Assembly (NCBI RefSeq): GCF_000204055.1
Contig: NW_006768768.1
Location: 1,342,322 to 1,406,321 of the forward strand
Length of the DNA: 64,000 bases
Source: Melampsora larici-populina 98AG31
Lineage: Eukaryota; Basidiomycota; Pucciniomycetes; Pucciniales; Melampsoraceae
Direction: 5' to 3'
Positions within the stretch are counted from its first letter, which is position 1; each line of letters starts with the position of its first letter. The notes below the pieces were generated by a model. That model did no database searches, was not told where the DNA came from, and saw only the letters and a program-made list of their open reading frames with translations. A program made the position numbers and the translations under genes. Below, one piece after another: positions 34,321 through 48,756 of the stretch.

Positions 34321-35197
34321 TTAATAATATTCTTCGTCATCTTCTTCTTCTTCTTCCTCAATTGGACCACTACATTCATGATTAGGAACCGCATTACTAC
34401 CACCCACATCCATTTCTTCATCTTCATCTTCTTCTGCATCTTCCTCTTCTTCTTTCTCTTCTTCGTCTTTTTTTGGTTTTTTTGTCCTCTTGGCACGTGA
34501 AGTCGTCGGTTTTGGTTTGAGTGGTTTTATGTCTTCTTCAGCTGTTGTGGTCGGATCTGGAATTTTTTCGACAATGTCTTTGAGGAAATCAAAGGCCTCT
34601 GTGACCATTACTGCTTGTTTACTTTTAAAATTGGCGCGTTGAGGTTGGATAGTAGGACGAACGTGAGGTTTGAAAGATTCAAAGCGGAAAGAAAGTCATT
34701 CGAGGTCAGTCACTTTGATTTTTGAACAAAACCCTCTCGGATATCACAGGAAAGAAAGCCGATATCTATCTTGGTATCTCCTTCAGACTTTTCCACAAAA
34801 AAAGGACGCGAAGAGAACGAGAGAGATCAACAAACAGATGATAAGCTTGAACTTTTCTTGAACCTCGATTTTGTGCTTGATAAACCGAAGCTCTAACAAG
34901 TGATTCCATAAACATTTCTACTGCTTTTGCTATTTAAGAACAAGAGAACCAAAAAAATGATTAATGATTTGTTGAAAAGAAAGATAGATGAAGCGAGAGA
35001 GATGGATTTACAAACTAATAATGGAGTGGCTTGGGCTACTTTTCCTACATCTTCATCTGCTTGCATAATCTTTTTGATTCGTGCCTATTGGATTTTTTAA
35101 AGGTTTCTTTGAATTAGTATTCATCGATTGGAGTGGTATGATATAAATCAAATCACTCAACCACTGGGAAACGAGAAGAGCTTCCTTTTTTCTTCAT
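34321..35197 (-). CDS. BUR6: NC2-alpha (DRAP1/Bur6) negative cofactor 2 subunit
   Basis: Exons, read leftward: 35,197-35,162, 35,084-35,012, 34,929-34,836 and 34,621-34,321, giving 167 residues in frame. The histone fold is unmistakable: [54 protein letters not shown] and [18 protein letters not shown]2-alpha pairs with NC2-beta (Dr1) to bind TBP on promoters and repress or tune RNA polymerase II initiation. The C-terminus is a Lys-rich patch followed by a Glu/Asp tract, as is common in fungal members. The start is the ATG of a 36-nt first exon. A His-rich frame just upstream (35,334 to about 35,220) may be leader sequence or an alternative start. Confidence 0.9.
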
Positions 35198-35627
35198 GGT
35201 ATTATTTGAGGATGTTAGTGATTAGATGGTTTGACTGGTAAGTTTCTGTTCTTTTGGTTTGATTTGAAGGTGGTTGTTGTTGTGGTGGTGGTGGTTGTGG
35301 TGAGAATGAGAATGAGAAGTAGAAATTGAGTTCATGTCGCCGGGAATCGGATAGAGTATTTAAATTTCTTCTCATCTGATCAATTGTTGACAGTTCATAA
35401 CTAGTAGGTTATAAGCATACTCTTATAGGCCTATCAATTCATCTCGAACTAAGCATATCCCCTCATAATCCCATGATCTATCTATTAGCATTTGTCCATC
35501 CTTCTCATCATCATCACGATCACTTCACCATCTCATCTGTTGAACCATTCGACTAACATCCATCAACTTCAAACTACAAACCTCGACTTATCTCAAAGGA
35601 AAAGCTTTTCAAGAAACTTCAAAAACG

Positions 35628-36786
<1,159 letters not shown>

Positions 36787-37968
36787 ATAAAAAGAACCAA
36801 CTGAACAAAAGAAAGAATAGAAAAAGTTTTAAATCGTGTTTATTTTTTTTGCTTAAAAGAAGACGTTGTGAATTGTATTATGTTGTGATGAGGAAATGGT
36901 GTGGGAATTTTACCAAAGGTTTTTTTTCTTGAAATGGAAAGATGGGAGAAGAGAACAAAGAACAGAACAGAGAACAGAGATGGATTCTCTGATAAGTCTA
37001 TATCAAAGACAACGTTCTGTTGTACTGGTTCTTATTGCTTGATTATATATCGAAATGAGATTGTTGAAAGACAACAGTTGTGGCAAGGGATTATTGGCGT
37101 TAGAGTTGTTGTGAGCATAGGGCACACCCCGCTTTCAACATTGCTAGGAACAATACTCGATTGCGATAAATTTATCTTTTTGTATACACTCGTAGCATTG
37201 ATATTTCAAAAGAATGACGATGTATCTCAGTCTGATATAGAAGGACAAGGATTTGGTCCTTTTATTAGAAGGAAAATGCTACATAGTTGAGTTGTTGGGA
37301 GGACCTTTCTATACATGCACATTCAAGTTTAAGAAGCTCTACAAACACTTGCTGAGAATCTGGGTGTCACAGAAATCCTTCAAAATTACTTCCAATGAGC
37401 TTTTCAAAGATGAGATGTAGAGGAAGATTGCACGGGCCCAGACTTGAGGACAAGACACTATCAGAAGAAGCCAGAAAAATCTATCTAGACCAAACTTCCC
37501 CTTTAACGTTCATCCTATCATTGTCAACATTCATGTTCTGCATGGTTGATAGGGTCAATTTGACATTTCCACCTTCAAGCTGATTACTAGCGCCTGATAG
37601 ATCAGATGGCGTACTAATACTCAACAAGCACTCAGTATAAAAAAATCCATATTACAAAACAACGTAGAAGACAGGGTATATAAGAATAAATGTTGAAAAG
37701 TGGTATGCACAGCTGTCCTACAAAACATCTTATCAGTAGAATTGCTGATAATCGAAACAATATATCAAGTTAGAATTACAATGTATTTACCGATTAAAAA
37801 CGTTCCTTAATCACAATCACTCAACCAATTTTGAAACTACAATTAAGAAAAGAAAATCCCAGAGAGCACTTCAATATGCTTCAATTTTGAAATATGTAGT
37901 GAGATTATAGAAACAAGCAAGTAACCAAAAAAACCATATACAAATACTTATGCTTTAGTAGATGTTAT
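36787..37968. other. Spacer between CFIm25 and SMC2 genes
   Basis: The two genes end facing each other. A 129-codon frame at 36,901-37,290 lacks introns, family resemblance or plausible composition and is not called. No repeat seen. Confidence 0.4.
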
Positions 37969-40900
37969 CTATCTCCTGCGACTCTTGTCACCCGAACCAT
38001 TCACATTCTCTTTATCATTGGCATACAATGCAGATGCAGATCGAGAAACGGTTCGCTCAACAACAGATGTACCATCCCTACATCAAATTATATACCCAAT
38101 GTAATAATTAGCCTTCATGCCAGATGAAAACAAAAGATAAGGTCTTCAATATTTGACTAACCTGAACCGTGTGCGGAAGAGTACATTCGCATTTGTGAAT
38201 AGGCCTTCTTTCAAAGAGACAACAATAAATTGACTGCCTTTGAAACTACGAATCGAACCAAACAAGAAATATCAAAAGACGTCTACGTATTTTTAGTCTT
38301 TTGGGGAAAGCCTGGCTTACCGATGTTTGAATAGGAGACCAAGGTTCTGAGTATGCTGTAGATCCAAAGCAGCGTCGACCTCTGCGTATTCAACAAAGTG
38401 GATTATCAGCTCTTTTGTTTACAGGGGTTGGTGTATGCGGATGTCCGTGCTCACCGTCGAGTACATAGATCGGCGAAGGATGTGTCTTCAAAAGGCTCAT
38501 AATGAGAGAAAGCGCTATCAAAGATCTACATGATTGGAAGTGTAAATATGGTTTTGTGTGTCTCTGATTTCAACTTTGAGGAATCTGACCTTTGACCACC
38601 ACTCAACTCAGTCAAGCTCGACTTCCATGTCGAGCCCAACCTAACTCGTACTTCTAAACCTTGTGAAATAGTCTTTCCTTCTGTCGGTTGAAGCTCACAC
38701 CAATTACCCGGTAAGAGTGTGTCAAAGATTTGTCCAAATTCACTACAATATCAAACCCTTGCAGAAATGAGTGGATTGGTTTGGCTAAGAGGAGAAAGGG
38801 GTTTATCACGGACCCATTGACGATTTGCCATGCTTTTGTTAAAGCTTCAAGTTTATATTCATCTAGACGAGCTATTGTTTCTTCAATTTTCCCCTTATCT
38901 TTTATAACAGTCGTATGCATCGTTTTAAGATCTTTCTCTCTCTTTTCAACACTATCAAAATTTCATCACAGATCACGTAAGTATTCTCCTATCGAAGAGT
39001 CCGATCCTGATGAACACACCTATCAATCATATGTAAGACCTTCGGATTAACTTTTTTCTTAAGTTTGTGTTGATCAGCTTCTAATCGTTCAAGTTGTACC
39101 TTTTTCTCTTTCATTCGGTGAACAGAAAAATCAAATTCGCCTCCAGCTTCTCCAAACAATCTGTGTCAAAAAGCGCATCATCAATACCAGACATTAGGAT
39201 GAACAAGCATCCTGAAAATGCGGATATCATCAGATCCTTATCAGTATTCACTTTTTGGCACCCTCAACCCACTCGTGCGTGTGTTCAATCCGGTCAATTA
39301 CATCTTGCGCCCCTTTACGTTCCCGTGCCAATAAATCCAACTTGTGTTGTACGGCTGCAATATCTGAGTCCACTCGTCCAACCGCTTTCGATATCTCTTC
39401 TTTAGCCTTTTCCATCGCTGCCAATTCTTTTCTAAACCCATCTAGTCTCTGAGTCTCTTGTTTGTACTCAGCATCGGCCTGAACGTGTTCTTCCTGCAGA
39501 TGATCACAATGAGTGGATTCAAAGTTGGTTCAGAATGAAAATGAATGATGTTCTAAAACCACATACTTTAGTCTTTTTGAGTTTTATCTTGAGTTCTTCT
39601 AACTCCTGTTTGACAGTCTCTACCGCCACACTGGCTTCCTCTGCATCTTTCTTAGCGGCATTTATGTCGATCTGCATCTGATCTATCAGTTACAATATCT
39701 CTATCAGTTGAATGGTAGTGATGTGATGTTAATGACAAGATGAGCTACCCAGTTCCGCGTCAATTCCTTGCACATCACGCTGCATAGCTTTTACAGTACT
39801 TGCAGTTTTGCTAACGTTGGCTTTCTTTCGAGTAATATCAGCCTGTTGAAATTTTAGCAGTTAGTATGAATACTAGAAAAGAATGAACAGTGGCGCTTGA
39901 ACCTTGATTTCCTTCAACTTGGAATCTCGATTGTTCTTGAAATCGTCCATTTCCTTTTGGAGCCGTTTGCACTCAGCATCAGAGGCTTTCTGCTTCTCTT
40001 TACAGGTCACAATAGTTTTGTTCAACTCTGCCAAGGTGCTTTTGATTTCTGTCACCTCCGATATGATCTGAAAAGTTGTTTATCAAGAGGTCAACCTCCA
40101 CCATCATTTAGAGGAGGCGTACTCACTTACTCGTGTGGCATTGCTTTCCTTGACCCGTTCCTCAAGAAGAGTGATTTCGTGTGTTTTCAAGTCCAAGTCT
40201 TTCTTTGTCTGATTGAATGTCGCCATCTTGGTCTTCGCAGCGTGCCATTCTGTTTCAATGGCATCAAGATTGGCTTGATGGTGTTTCAGTGCGTCTTCAA
40301 CCTTTTTCAGCTCTTGTACTTTCACTAGGATTCCGGAAGTCGAAGGCTTCGAGCCACCGGATAGTGTACCTGACGGATCGTAAATATCACCATCGAGTGT
40401 GACGCTCTTCATCTTGACGTTTCGATTAAAGGTGACTGTTTTGGCTGTATCAGCATCAGGGCAGATGAGCGTATTGCCAAAAACGAATTCCATCGCTTTA
40501 GAGACATCGTCGTCATAGCCAATCAGGTTGAGCGCCAGCTGGGCAGAGCCATTCGAAGCAGTAGATGCTGCCGTCAGTTGGGCTGCAGATGCGACGAAGG
40601 CTCGGATCTGGTTTAAAGGTATCATCGTTACTTTGCGAGCCAGGCGACCTCCATCAAGAATCTGAGATGCAGTCACGTTGTCTTCAACAACGACGTTGTA
40701 AAGGCGACCACCAGCACAAACTTCGAGAGCAGTTGAATGAGTGAAACTCGATGGGTCGACGGTAATCAATTGTGCTACCAACCCCTTGACCTTGCGGCGG
40801 TCAAAGTTTTTGACCGGATCGGAATATGTAAAGTCTAGCTGAGAAAGTCTTCCCCTGATCTGCCGCACCTGCTCTGAAAGCTGGCGAACGTGATCTAGCT

Positions 40901-42777
40901 CGGTCGAACGCCGTGTACGTAACTGAACTTCAATATTCTCATCCCAACCCATCTTTTCCATTGCCATTTCGAGTTTGGCCTTCTGGGCTTTGGCATTCTC
41001 TAGCTCGACGACCGCTCCTCCACCTTCCTTTTCGAGTTTCTTACTCTTGGTTCTTTTTCCTTCAGTTCAATGTTCAAACGGCCGATTTTGGCTTTAGCTT
41101 GTTCAGCTTCGGAGGCCAGGTCAGCAGACTGTTGGCGAGCTTCAGCTAGTTGACCCATATATCCGCCGGCATTCGCACCTTCAGATTCATCGGTGGTCAA
41201 GCCAGTGACCAGTGTTTGTAGCAATTCCTCTGCCTTCTTGAGATCAGCCGAGGAAAGATCGAACTCAGACTTCAGATCCGCAAATTTGCTTTTGATTTCG
41301 GTTCCAGCTGTCTTTTTTTCGTCCAATTGTATTGTGAGATCGCGTTCAGCCTTAGTTAGGTCTTTCAGCTTTCCTTGTTCGTCCTTAAGTGTGTTTTGAC
41401 TGAGTTCAACTTGAGTCTTGAGACGAGCAAGATCGGTCGCAATCTCTTTCAAACGATTTTCCATCTTCTCAACTTTGCCGCCTTTCTTTGACTCTGCCTC
41501 CATTCGACGTTTGATCCGAGTTGATTCGTCTTCCATCGTCTTGATTTCCTGATGATACTGTGTACGAGACTCTTCGATGGTCTGGATTTCATCCGTTTTG
41601 GCATCCATCTGAGTTACAATATCTTTCAGTCTTCTCGTGGCCTGAGAATGATCCCAAGCAATACATAATCTGGTCAAAATTTCAAGTTCAGCTTCGTTCT
41701 GTTGGAAAGCCAGGTAGGTTCTCTTCTCTTCACGTAAACGATTCAATTTTGGTTCGATTTCCTCTCTCAATAACTATGATCACGAAAGATCCTGAATTTC
41801 GATCAGTTAAACGGTCTCGCGAGTGTTCTTCTTTTCAGGAAAAGGGACAGGATGAAACACTTGTACAGACCTCCTGAATCTCTTCCATCTTCTTGTCTTT
41901 CTTTGCCATTGTCTTTACAGCCTTATCTTTCCTTTCTTCAAACATACTTGTTCCAGCTGCTTCCTCAATCATACCCAAGATTTCCTGAGGTTTCATATTC
42001 AATACTTTTGTAATTTTACCTATAATCAAAGCATCGCTCTGCTTCAATGATGCAAGTCCTAGAGTTAAATTTTGAAAAAGGGACAAGACAGACCCTGCAT
42101 GATGAGAAAGTTGGGATTGTTGATATTCAATTGAACAGATTGGAATAGGTTTTGAACGGAATTTTGAGTCGAGCGATGACCATTGATGAGGTATTTGGTA
42201 GCGCCTCCCATCAATATCTATCAGAGGCGGAGAAAAAATAGAGGGTAACATCAATTACAGAACAAAATTCATACTAAGAAAAGCTCATGATATGGATGCT
42301 TAACCTGCCGAGTGACCGTGACTTCTGCATATTGCTCAAATCCAACGGGTGCCTTCGTCTTATCTCGATTATCGAACACAACCGTAACACTAGCTTTTGT
42401 GACTCCAGCTTGACCACGTTTATAAATCAAATCTTGTAGATTTGTAGCACGAACAGCTGATAAGTTTGTGATTCCTAATACGAAGCAAATTGCATCGAGG
42501 ATATTGGATTTTCCTGAACCGTTTAATCCAGTGACTGCATTGAATGAAGGATCGAATCCACTGATTGTCGTCCTACTCGGATTGTGTTGGTATGAGTCTC
42601 AGTTCTCTGATCAATTGGAAGGTAAAACACTTACCGAACTGGGTAAGACCTATCGTACACGCGAGAAAGTTTATAGTCAGTTTAGACATCGAGTCAATCG
42701 CCCGTAAGAAAAAATTTGGATATAGATAATTGAATTGCTTACTTGAACCCATCCAGAATCAATTCGAGGATATGCAT
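37969..42777 (-). CDS. SMC2: SMC2, condensin ATPase subunit
   Basis: Read from the ATG at 42,777 ([12 protein letters not shown]). Early exons are 42,777-42,743, a 15-nt microexon 42,649-42,635 and 42,572-42,305. The Walker A is in [20 protein letters not shown], with [17 protein letters not shown] after it. Next come [20 protein letters not shown], two long coiled coils, the hinge (about 40,815-40,590: [26 protein letters not shown]) and the C-terminal head with [20 protein letters not shown], the signature [11 protein letters not shown] (about 38,590) and [19 protein letters not shown] 62-nt intron near 41,050 explains a frame change. SMC2 pairs with SMC4 in condensin to compact mitotic chromosomes. 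All expected blocks are present, so the gene appears intact. Confidence 0.95.
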
Positions 42778-42933
42778 TATGGTAAAGTAAAAAAAAGTTC
42801 CTTCAAGCCAATTGTGGTGATGAGAAGTGATAATTGGCAACGCGTTCGACTTGCGGAACGCATACACTCCAGTTTCGGGGCGGAGCACGCGTCGTGGACT
42901 GGCAATCGCCAGACGGGACAGCCCGGGCCCGAG

Positions 42934-43232
42934 GCACGCCGGTAGAGTCTACCGGCGTGCAGCAGTGAGTCTACTTCGACTCACTTCCCGCGCGAGCATC
43001 GTCGGTACTCCCATTGAGTACCGACTCATGTGAGTTATAGAGAGAGTGCCGGACTCCATTCCTCGATTGATGTAGAGTCCGGCATGAGTTCGAGACTCAG
43101 CCCTCCCCCGCATGTAAGTACTACGGTTGTAATAAGACTCACAGAGTGAGTAGACTCACGTGACAGTCTACTCACTATGAGTATACTCAGTTTAAATCAG
43201 AGCGAGTGTACTCATTCCGACTGAGTACACTC
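42934..43232. repeat. Array of six perfect hairpins between SMC2 and the hAT gene
   Basis: Consecutive stems: 42,934-42,960 (GCACGCCGGTAG), 42,965-42,984 (GTGAGT), 43,001-43,025 (GTCGGTACT), 43,047-43,084 (TGCCGGACTC), 43,146-43,175 (GTGAGTAGACT) and 43,204-43,232 (GAGTGTACTCA). Each arm is the exact reverse complement of its partner, with loops of 3-18 bases. It lies at the 3' side of the hAT transposase gene and may be the element's subterminal region. Confidence 0.75.
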
Positions 43233-43485
43233 GGACGGAAAGGACTGGGGAAGGGACAATAAATAGGCCAGTCTTGGCCATTTCTTAGACAAGTGTGGTC
43301 AGTCAGAGTGGGGATGATCATTTGGTCAAGCACGGTTCATAGGAAACACAAGTAGGTAACAAAAGGGGAGTTGGTAAACACATGTTCAAAGGAAACGCAA
43401 GGAGAACCAAACGGGAGGGAGGGGCTTGTTGAAAACCTTTATATTGAAATTCTACCAAACAAAATAAGAAACAAAAGATCCATTT

Positions 43486-46221
43486 TTACGCAACCTCCTC
43501 CACATTAACAGTTGCCTCCCAGTTTGAGAGCCAGTGTCGAACCAGTACCAGGTGGCAAATGGTCTCTGGGTCCAGGCGACCTCGGGAAGGCACAGCTATG
43601 TTGCCTGAGATTGAAAACACTCTCTCCACCGAGGCGCCGGCTGCCGCAATCGTGAGGTGTTGCAAGGCAATCTGGGCCAAGACCGGGAGACCCGAAGGTT
43701 TGGACATGCGCTGGGAAATGACGAGAACGTTGGTCAGCTTTCTTCTGCACCTTCGAATCGTGATGAGGGCGACTTACCACCCAAAACTCCCCAATGCTTT
43801 CATTGGGGAGCACAGGATCCAGCCGTTGTAAGTATCGCGTCACCTCGTCATATTCCTCGGAACTACTCGAAGGTGGAATCGCCGAGGTGCCCAAGAGCGA
43901 GTAGATTTCTTGAAGTTTCTTGTGGGTGCCCTTTTTCGGAGCCGCAGGGACAGGAGGAGGAGTTTCGCGCCCACTTTCAGTCGGGCTGGGCTTCCACAAG
44001 TCGTACTCGTCTCGAAGGCACCGCTTGGCCTGGACTTCAACCGCTACATGATTTCGAAAGATCGAGTCTCGCTGAACAGGATCGAGGAGCGTGGCAACCA
44101 AGGTCTGCAGGTTTCCCTCTTCGAGGTCAAGGTACTTGACTAGCTTGTCTTCAGCTTTTTTGCAAGCTCGCCCCCAAGCCCCCGGAACCCGCTGGTGTTT
44201 CTGCAAAACGGTTTGAAGCGCCCAGAGTACAGGAAGAACTAACTGCTTAGTTGCATCGTTAGATTGAAAAATTTGAGTCGCCGTTTCGAACATCTCTAGA
44301 ACAGGCTGCATGTACTCGATAGTTGCCCAGTCCGACTTTGAGATGGCTAGGTGGGTCCTTTTCGGGTCGGCAGTGTAGATTTCAAGGGAGTTTCTGAGGT
44401 TGAGTGTGCGTTGAACCTGATTTGGAAAACAAAGTCAGAACGGCACCAATTAAAAATTAAGAAAAACTTGACTTACAACATAATAGAAATAGTTCCAGCG
44501 AGTAGGCGGGCAGCTGAGAGGCAGAAGTTGGGGGTCTTGAACATCATCCCGGATTTTGATGAAAGCCTCGAGTTCCTGAGGACTCTTTCGAATGTGAGTA
44601 TCCAAAGCTCGTATGCGAGTGACGATGGTTGATTTTTTCTTGCGGGAAGTCAGGTTGACCGTGGGCGAGTCTTCTAAATTGGAAACTTCTGCCTCGATGT
44701 TCTTGCTGTTAGACAGGTGCAATAGGTCTACGTCCGTGTCTTGGGTTTGAGTTGGACCGTGTACCTCAAGGGAGGCCTGAGAAAGTGATTCAGGGTGTTG
44801 AGCCAAGTGATCAGGTACAGTGACGTTGTAGTCTCCCGTGCAAGGTAATTCGTCGGGTTCAAAAGTATGGCGCGGTTCGGCCATGCCAGAGGCTTCATAC
44901 GCGGCAATATCTTCGTCCGTGAGCTGGCCCATGCCGTCCAAAAAGTCTTTCGCAACCAGATTTATCACGTGGCACATGCAGCCATGGAACCTCGACTCGA
45001 AGGGCCAGTGGATCCCAATGGAGGAATAACGGTCGCCTAGGAGCTTAGCCATCGCACGATTCGAGGACGCATTGTCGCCAGTAATAGAGTAGTGATTACG
45101 GAGGGCGCCAACATGTTCCAGCGCCTTCCAATAAACCTTGGCCAGGTTCTCCCCGGTGTGCTTTCCCTCGAGTTTCTGCAGGTAGAGCGTTTGTTAGGCA
45201 GAATTCCCAAAAGACTTAACCTTACTAATCCACAAGGTGACTTACTTTGAACGCGAGGAGTCTTCGACAAAACTTTCCTTCGGGGTTGAAGAAAAATCCA
45301 TTTATAGCCATGTACGTATGCGAGAAGTTGGCGCTGGTCCAACAGTCCGTGGCCGTCGAGATCGAACCGGTTACGGAAGCCACCTCGTCCAGGAGTTTCT
45401 GTTCAAGGTCCAAATAAAGGGCCTCTGAGTCCGTTTTGAGAGCCATCCGAGCCGGCCAATAAAAAGAGGGAGCAATCGCTCGGAGGGCTTTCTGCATCAA
45501 GACGCCCTCGAAAATAGAAAACGGCAAGTTCTTGCTGATGACGGCCCCAATGAGGAGGGTTCGCAATTCTTTCTTGCGATCAGCGGCGACGATCGGATTG
45601 CTTTCCGGCTCAATGCTACCAGGAGCATGGTTGTACCATGCAAGTGGCAAGCCGGGGCACTTGCGTTGATGTTTGTGCAAATTCAAGTTTGGACGACCGC
45701 TTATCGAAAGGATAACCCTGTATGTGAACAAAGATACCATCAGCGTTCATTTTCTCCAAAGGAATCGTTGGGCAGTCTGAAATAGTTCACTTACGGGCAG
45801 TGAAGACACGGGTAGGACCTCGCATCATCAGACTTGGTCTCGTCTGAGGAGGGGAAGGGGTCCTAATGCAAAAATTGCCTTTTTACGTCAGTCTGTGGAT
45901 AATGCACAGACTTCTTATAATGTGAAATTGACTCACATCGAAATATAGGTAAACGTCAGATCGATGTCGGTGGGATCTCAACATGGAGACCTCTCCGTCT
46001 ACCTCTGAGGTATCTTGCACTATAAAAGACTTAGCACAAGATGGGGGAGTATTCTCGATGCGATTCGAAGAGGTGGAAAGCCAAGGAGCCAAACCAACAC
46101 GAGAGGCCGAAGTCACGCGAGACCCTGAGATGACACGTGTCGCCGAAGATCCTGGGGTAACACGTCGAGCATAGGGAGAAACTTTTGGAGGGGGAGGCGA
46201 TTTGGCCAAATTGCGAGGCAT
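43486..46221 (-). CDS. hAT superfamily transposase (autonomous-type)
   Basis: Read from the ATG at 46,221 (MPRNLAKSPPPPKVSP) through about six exons to the stop at 43,486. A BED-like finger (YPCLHC ... NLNLHKHQRKC) lies around 45,810-45,660. Catalytic-region landmarks are TATDCWTSANFSHTYMAING (about 45,370) and ITGDNASSNRAM (about 45,060), followed by the FHGCMCHVINLVAK segment. The C-terminus is a hAT dimerisation domain (IALQHLTIAAAGASVERVFS, SRGRLDPETICHLVLVRHWL). These are the standard hAT parts in order. No internal stop was noticed outside introns. Terminal inverted repeats and the 8-bp duplication were not found by eye, so activity is unproven. Confidence 0.85.
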
Positions 46222-46406
46222 GGTGGCTAGATAATCAACAGGTCTAAATAAAAGAGAGGAGATATGGGAATGAAACAAGAAGAGTAAGACAGGGTGTGAG
46301 GATGCGAGACTTGAGCCAGAAAGCACACACGAGGAAGAACGTCAGGAGGAGTTCGTGGGAAGGGAAGGGACTGTGAATATGTGAGTTATGTAGAGATATG
46401 ACTCAC

Positions 46407-46531
46407 CTTTGGTCATACGACCAATCCAAATCGCCAAGCGCCTCGAAATGGCCATTTACCCATGCCAACGCCGGCCACACAACTTGAATCTTGCCACCAG
46501 GCTCTATATTGATCGTTCGTTTGACTGCCAT
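46407..46531 (-). CDS. Orphan first exon (hypothetical)
   Basis: An ATG at 46,531 opens a 125-nt frame (MAVKRTINIEPGGKIQVVW, ending LDWSYDQ) terminated by a good GTGAGT donor at 46,406. Composition is that of a real exon, but no continuation is found before the hAT gene begins at 46,221 on the same strand. It may be a hAT leader exon or the first exon of a host gene split by the transposon. Confidence 0.25.
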
Positions 46532-46905
46532 AAATTGATTGATTGAAATAGATCCTAAATTGAGCTAATCACAAAACAATGGCGGTTCGATGTAGTCTAG
46601 AAGGACAAGCCACTCATCCAGAGTGAGTACGATTGAGCAAACGAAACGATGGATTCAGATGAAGGCGTGAGGTGAGTATTGTGAAAAGGGAATCTGTAAG
46701 TTGTGGGTCTGGATGTGGACCAGAAAGATGATCGGTTTGATATTCAATTTATATCAAATATTGTGGCGGTATTATGGTGAGAGGCGGTTTCCGTGAACGG
46801 CGATAATTCGAAATCGATATCGATATCGATTATCCAATCTTGATAGAGATAGATAAACTAAATAACGGTGACGAATTCGAAGATTGTGTGGATGGTGGAG
46901 GCCTT

Positions 46906-46944
46906 GTTTGGATGAGTATATGGTGAGTGTATACTCATCCAAAC
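46906..46944. repeat. Perfect 15-bp hairpin
   Basis: GTTTGGATGAGTATA (46,906-46,920) and its exact reverse complement (46,930-46,944) with a 9-base loop. It lies in the gene-free spacer (46,540-47,300) between the hAT and Tc1-type genes; the rest of that spacer shows only a GATATC run near 46,820. Confidence 0.6.
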
Positions 46945-47304
46945 GAGGTGGAAGGGTTGGCGAGAGTTAGTGAGTCTTGGGCGCGGATCGCGGGCGTGGA
47001 TGAGTACAGCTGATCCAACAAAGAATGATTTTTTTTTCTGAAAAGTCGTCGCAGGTGCAAAACTAATAGTTTTTATTTCTGACCGGATTTTTCCTTTTTT
47101 TTTTCTTTGTGTGGTTTTTCGCTCTGCTGCCCTGCAAGCCCTACTGCAAGCCCTACGCGGCACACCATCTTCACAATCTCATTGTACTGAAGAGATTCCG
47201 TCAACTTCGAGCAAGCTTCTGATTTCTCTCTCCCCCAATCCCCCTCGTTTTTCTCCCCTTTCCGCCATTTCAATCATCACACTCATCATCACAATCTCAC
47301 TCCA

Positions 47305-48419
47305 ATGCCCCTTTACAGCCCTGATCTTAAAGTGGTCATTGTCCGCATGGTCTTGCGCGGAATGCAACACGACGAAATTTGCCGCACGTTGGGCATCACG
47401 GTATCTATCGCTTCCGTTCGAAGATGGTACGAACTCTACCGGACAACACACTCAGTTGTCACTGACCCCAATCTCTGGATGGAGCAAGGTGCTCCTACTC
47501 GACTCGACAATGCTCAGCGTCAATTCATCCTTGAATCTCTTGAACACGATCCTACTCTCTACTTAGACGAGTTGAAGGCAAGACTTCTCGAAACATTCCA
47601 ATTTGATGTCTGCAATCAAACCCTTTGCACCGAGCTCAACTCCAGACTTCGCCTTACCCGCAAAAAGGCACGCACTGTACATCCAAATCAGAGCCCCATT
47701 GCTCGTGGAGAGTACATTGATAACATCTTTGGGATAGATCCCCAATGTCTAGTATTTGCAGGTAAGTTAAAGAGCTGCCATCAATCTTTCCATGGTTCAA
47801 CGAGCTAATCAAATCTTTTGTGCTGCAGATGAAAGTAGTCTTTCAAAGCGCCGTCTGTATCGAGAATTTGCCAGGGCCCCCGTTGGCGAGCGTACCCGCC
47901 GTCTCCCTCGTGCCACTCAAGCTCGTCGCTGGACAATCTTACCAGCTATCTCAATGTCAGGACTGGTTGCACTCCAAGTGATTGAGGGTGGTTTCAATCG
48001 GGTCCGATTTGAAGATTATTTGGAATTCCACTTGGTACGCTTGTGGCTTAGTTTTTTTGCCTTTCCGCAACTAGTAAACTGATTTCCTATTTCATCTTGT
48101 CAAGTTACCTTTCATGAACGCATGGCCAGCACGTGATTCGGTCCTTGTGATGGACAACGCACCAATCCATCACGGTGGTCGGATTGCTGAACTCTGTGCC
48201 GCACGTGGCGTCCGACTTATCTATCTTCCGGCTTACAGTCCTGACTTCAACCCCATCGAGAAGGGGTTCTCACCTTTGAAAGCACGATTGCGACGGTTAG
48301 GGGTCTTACATCAGGATTTGACTAGGGACGAGGAGCAGGCTTGCATATGGGAGGCCTGCATCAATAATTTTACTGAACAACTCACTTGCTCTCTTTTCCG
48401 TGGGTGTGGTTATATTTAG
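47305..48419 (+). CDS. Tc1/mariner-IS630-type transposase
   Basis: Exons 47,305-47,761, 47,829-48,034 and 48,105-48,419 join in frame to 325 residues. The N-terminal helix-turn-helix part (VVIVRMVLRGMQHDEICRTL ... SVRRWYELY) is homeodomain-like. The DDE core shows D in FADESSLSKRR, D in LVMDNAPIHHGG and the terminal acid in YSPDFNPIEKGF, separated as in IS630/Tc1 enzymes. Both introns interrupt without frame loss, and no stop is present, so the frame looks intact. It catalyses cut-and-paste transposition at TA targets by family. Terminal repeats were not recognised; a palindromic repeat block lies downstream at 48.76-49.06 kb. Confidence 0.88.
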
Positions 48420-48756
48420 AATTTTTCTTAACTTGGTTTTCATTTGTCTAAGTCTTTCTATTCCAATGTGAGCTGAGTGTTTATCAAGTAGAACTGGTTT
48501 TGAAATACAAACAAACAAGATTCAGCAATTATCTTACAATTTATTTGTGTCAATTCATCCAATTTCTTCCTCACTGAACACTTGCCTAAAATGAGACAAC
48601 TTGAGCCACTTTACAGAATGATAAAGATCCTTCATCAAAGAAGAACAACTTAGAGGTTTCAATTTTGTTTTCGGTGTTCGTTTTAAGAAATATGACATCC
48701 ATTTGATTTGAATCCCTAGTTGTGATTCTATTAATTCAAATAATCTAATCGGTATT

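Noticed and set aside
36901..37290. 129-codon frame between CFIm25 and SMC2
   Set aside because: It overlaps the expected 3' region of CFIm25, has no recognised motif and no intron, and its composition looks random.
41000..41060. Apparent frameshift in the SMC2 coiled coil
   Set aside because: A 62-nt intron with GTAAGA donor and CAG acceptor restores the frame exactly, so no lesion is needed.
42839..42900. tRNA-like GTTCGA box near 42,845
   Set aside because: No cloverleaf with acceptor and anticodon stems could be drawn.
42934..43232. CRISPR array
   Set aside because: The units are hairpins of different sequence and spacing, not direct repeats with spacers, and the genome is eukaryotic.
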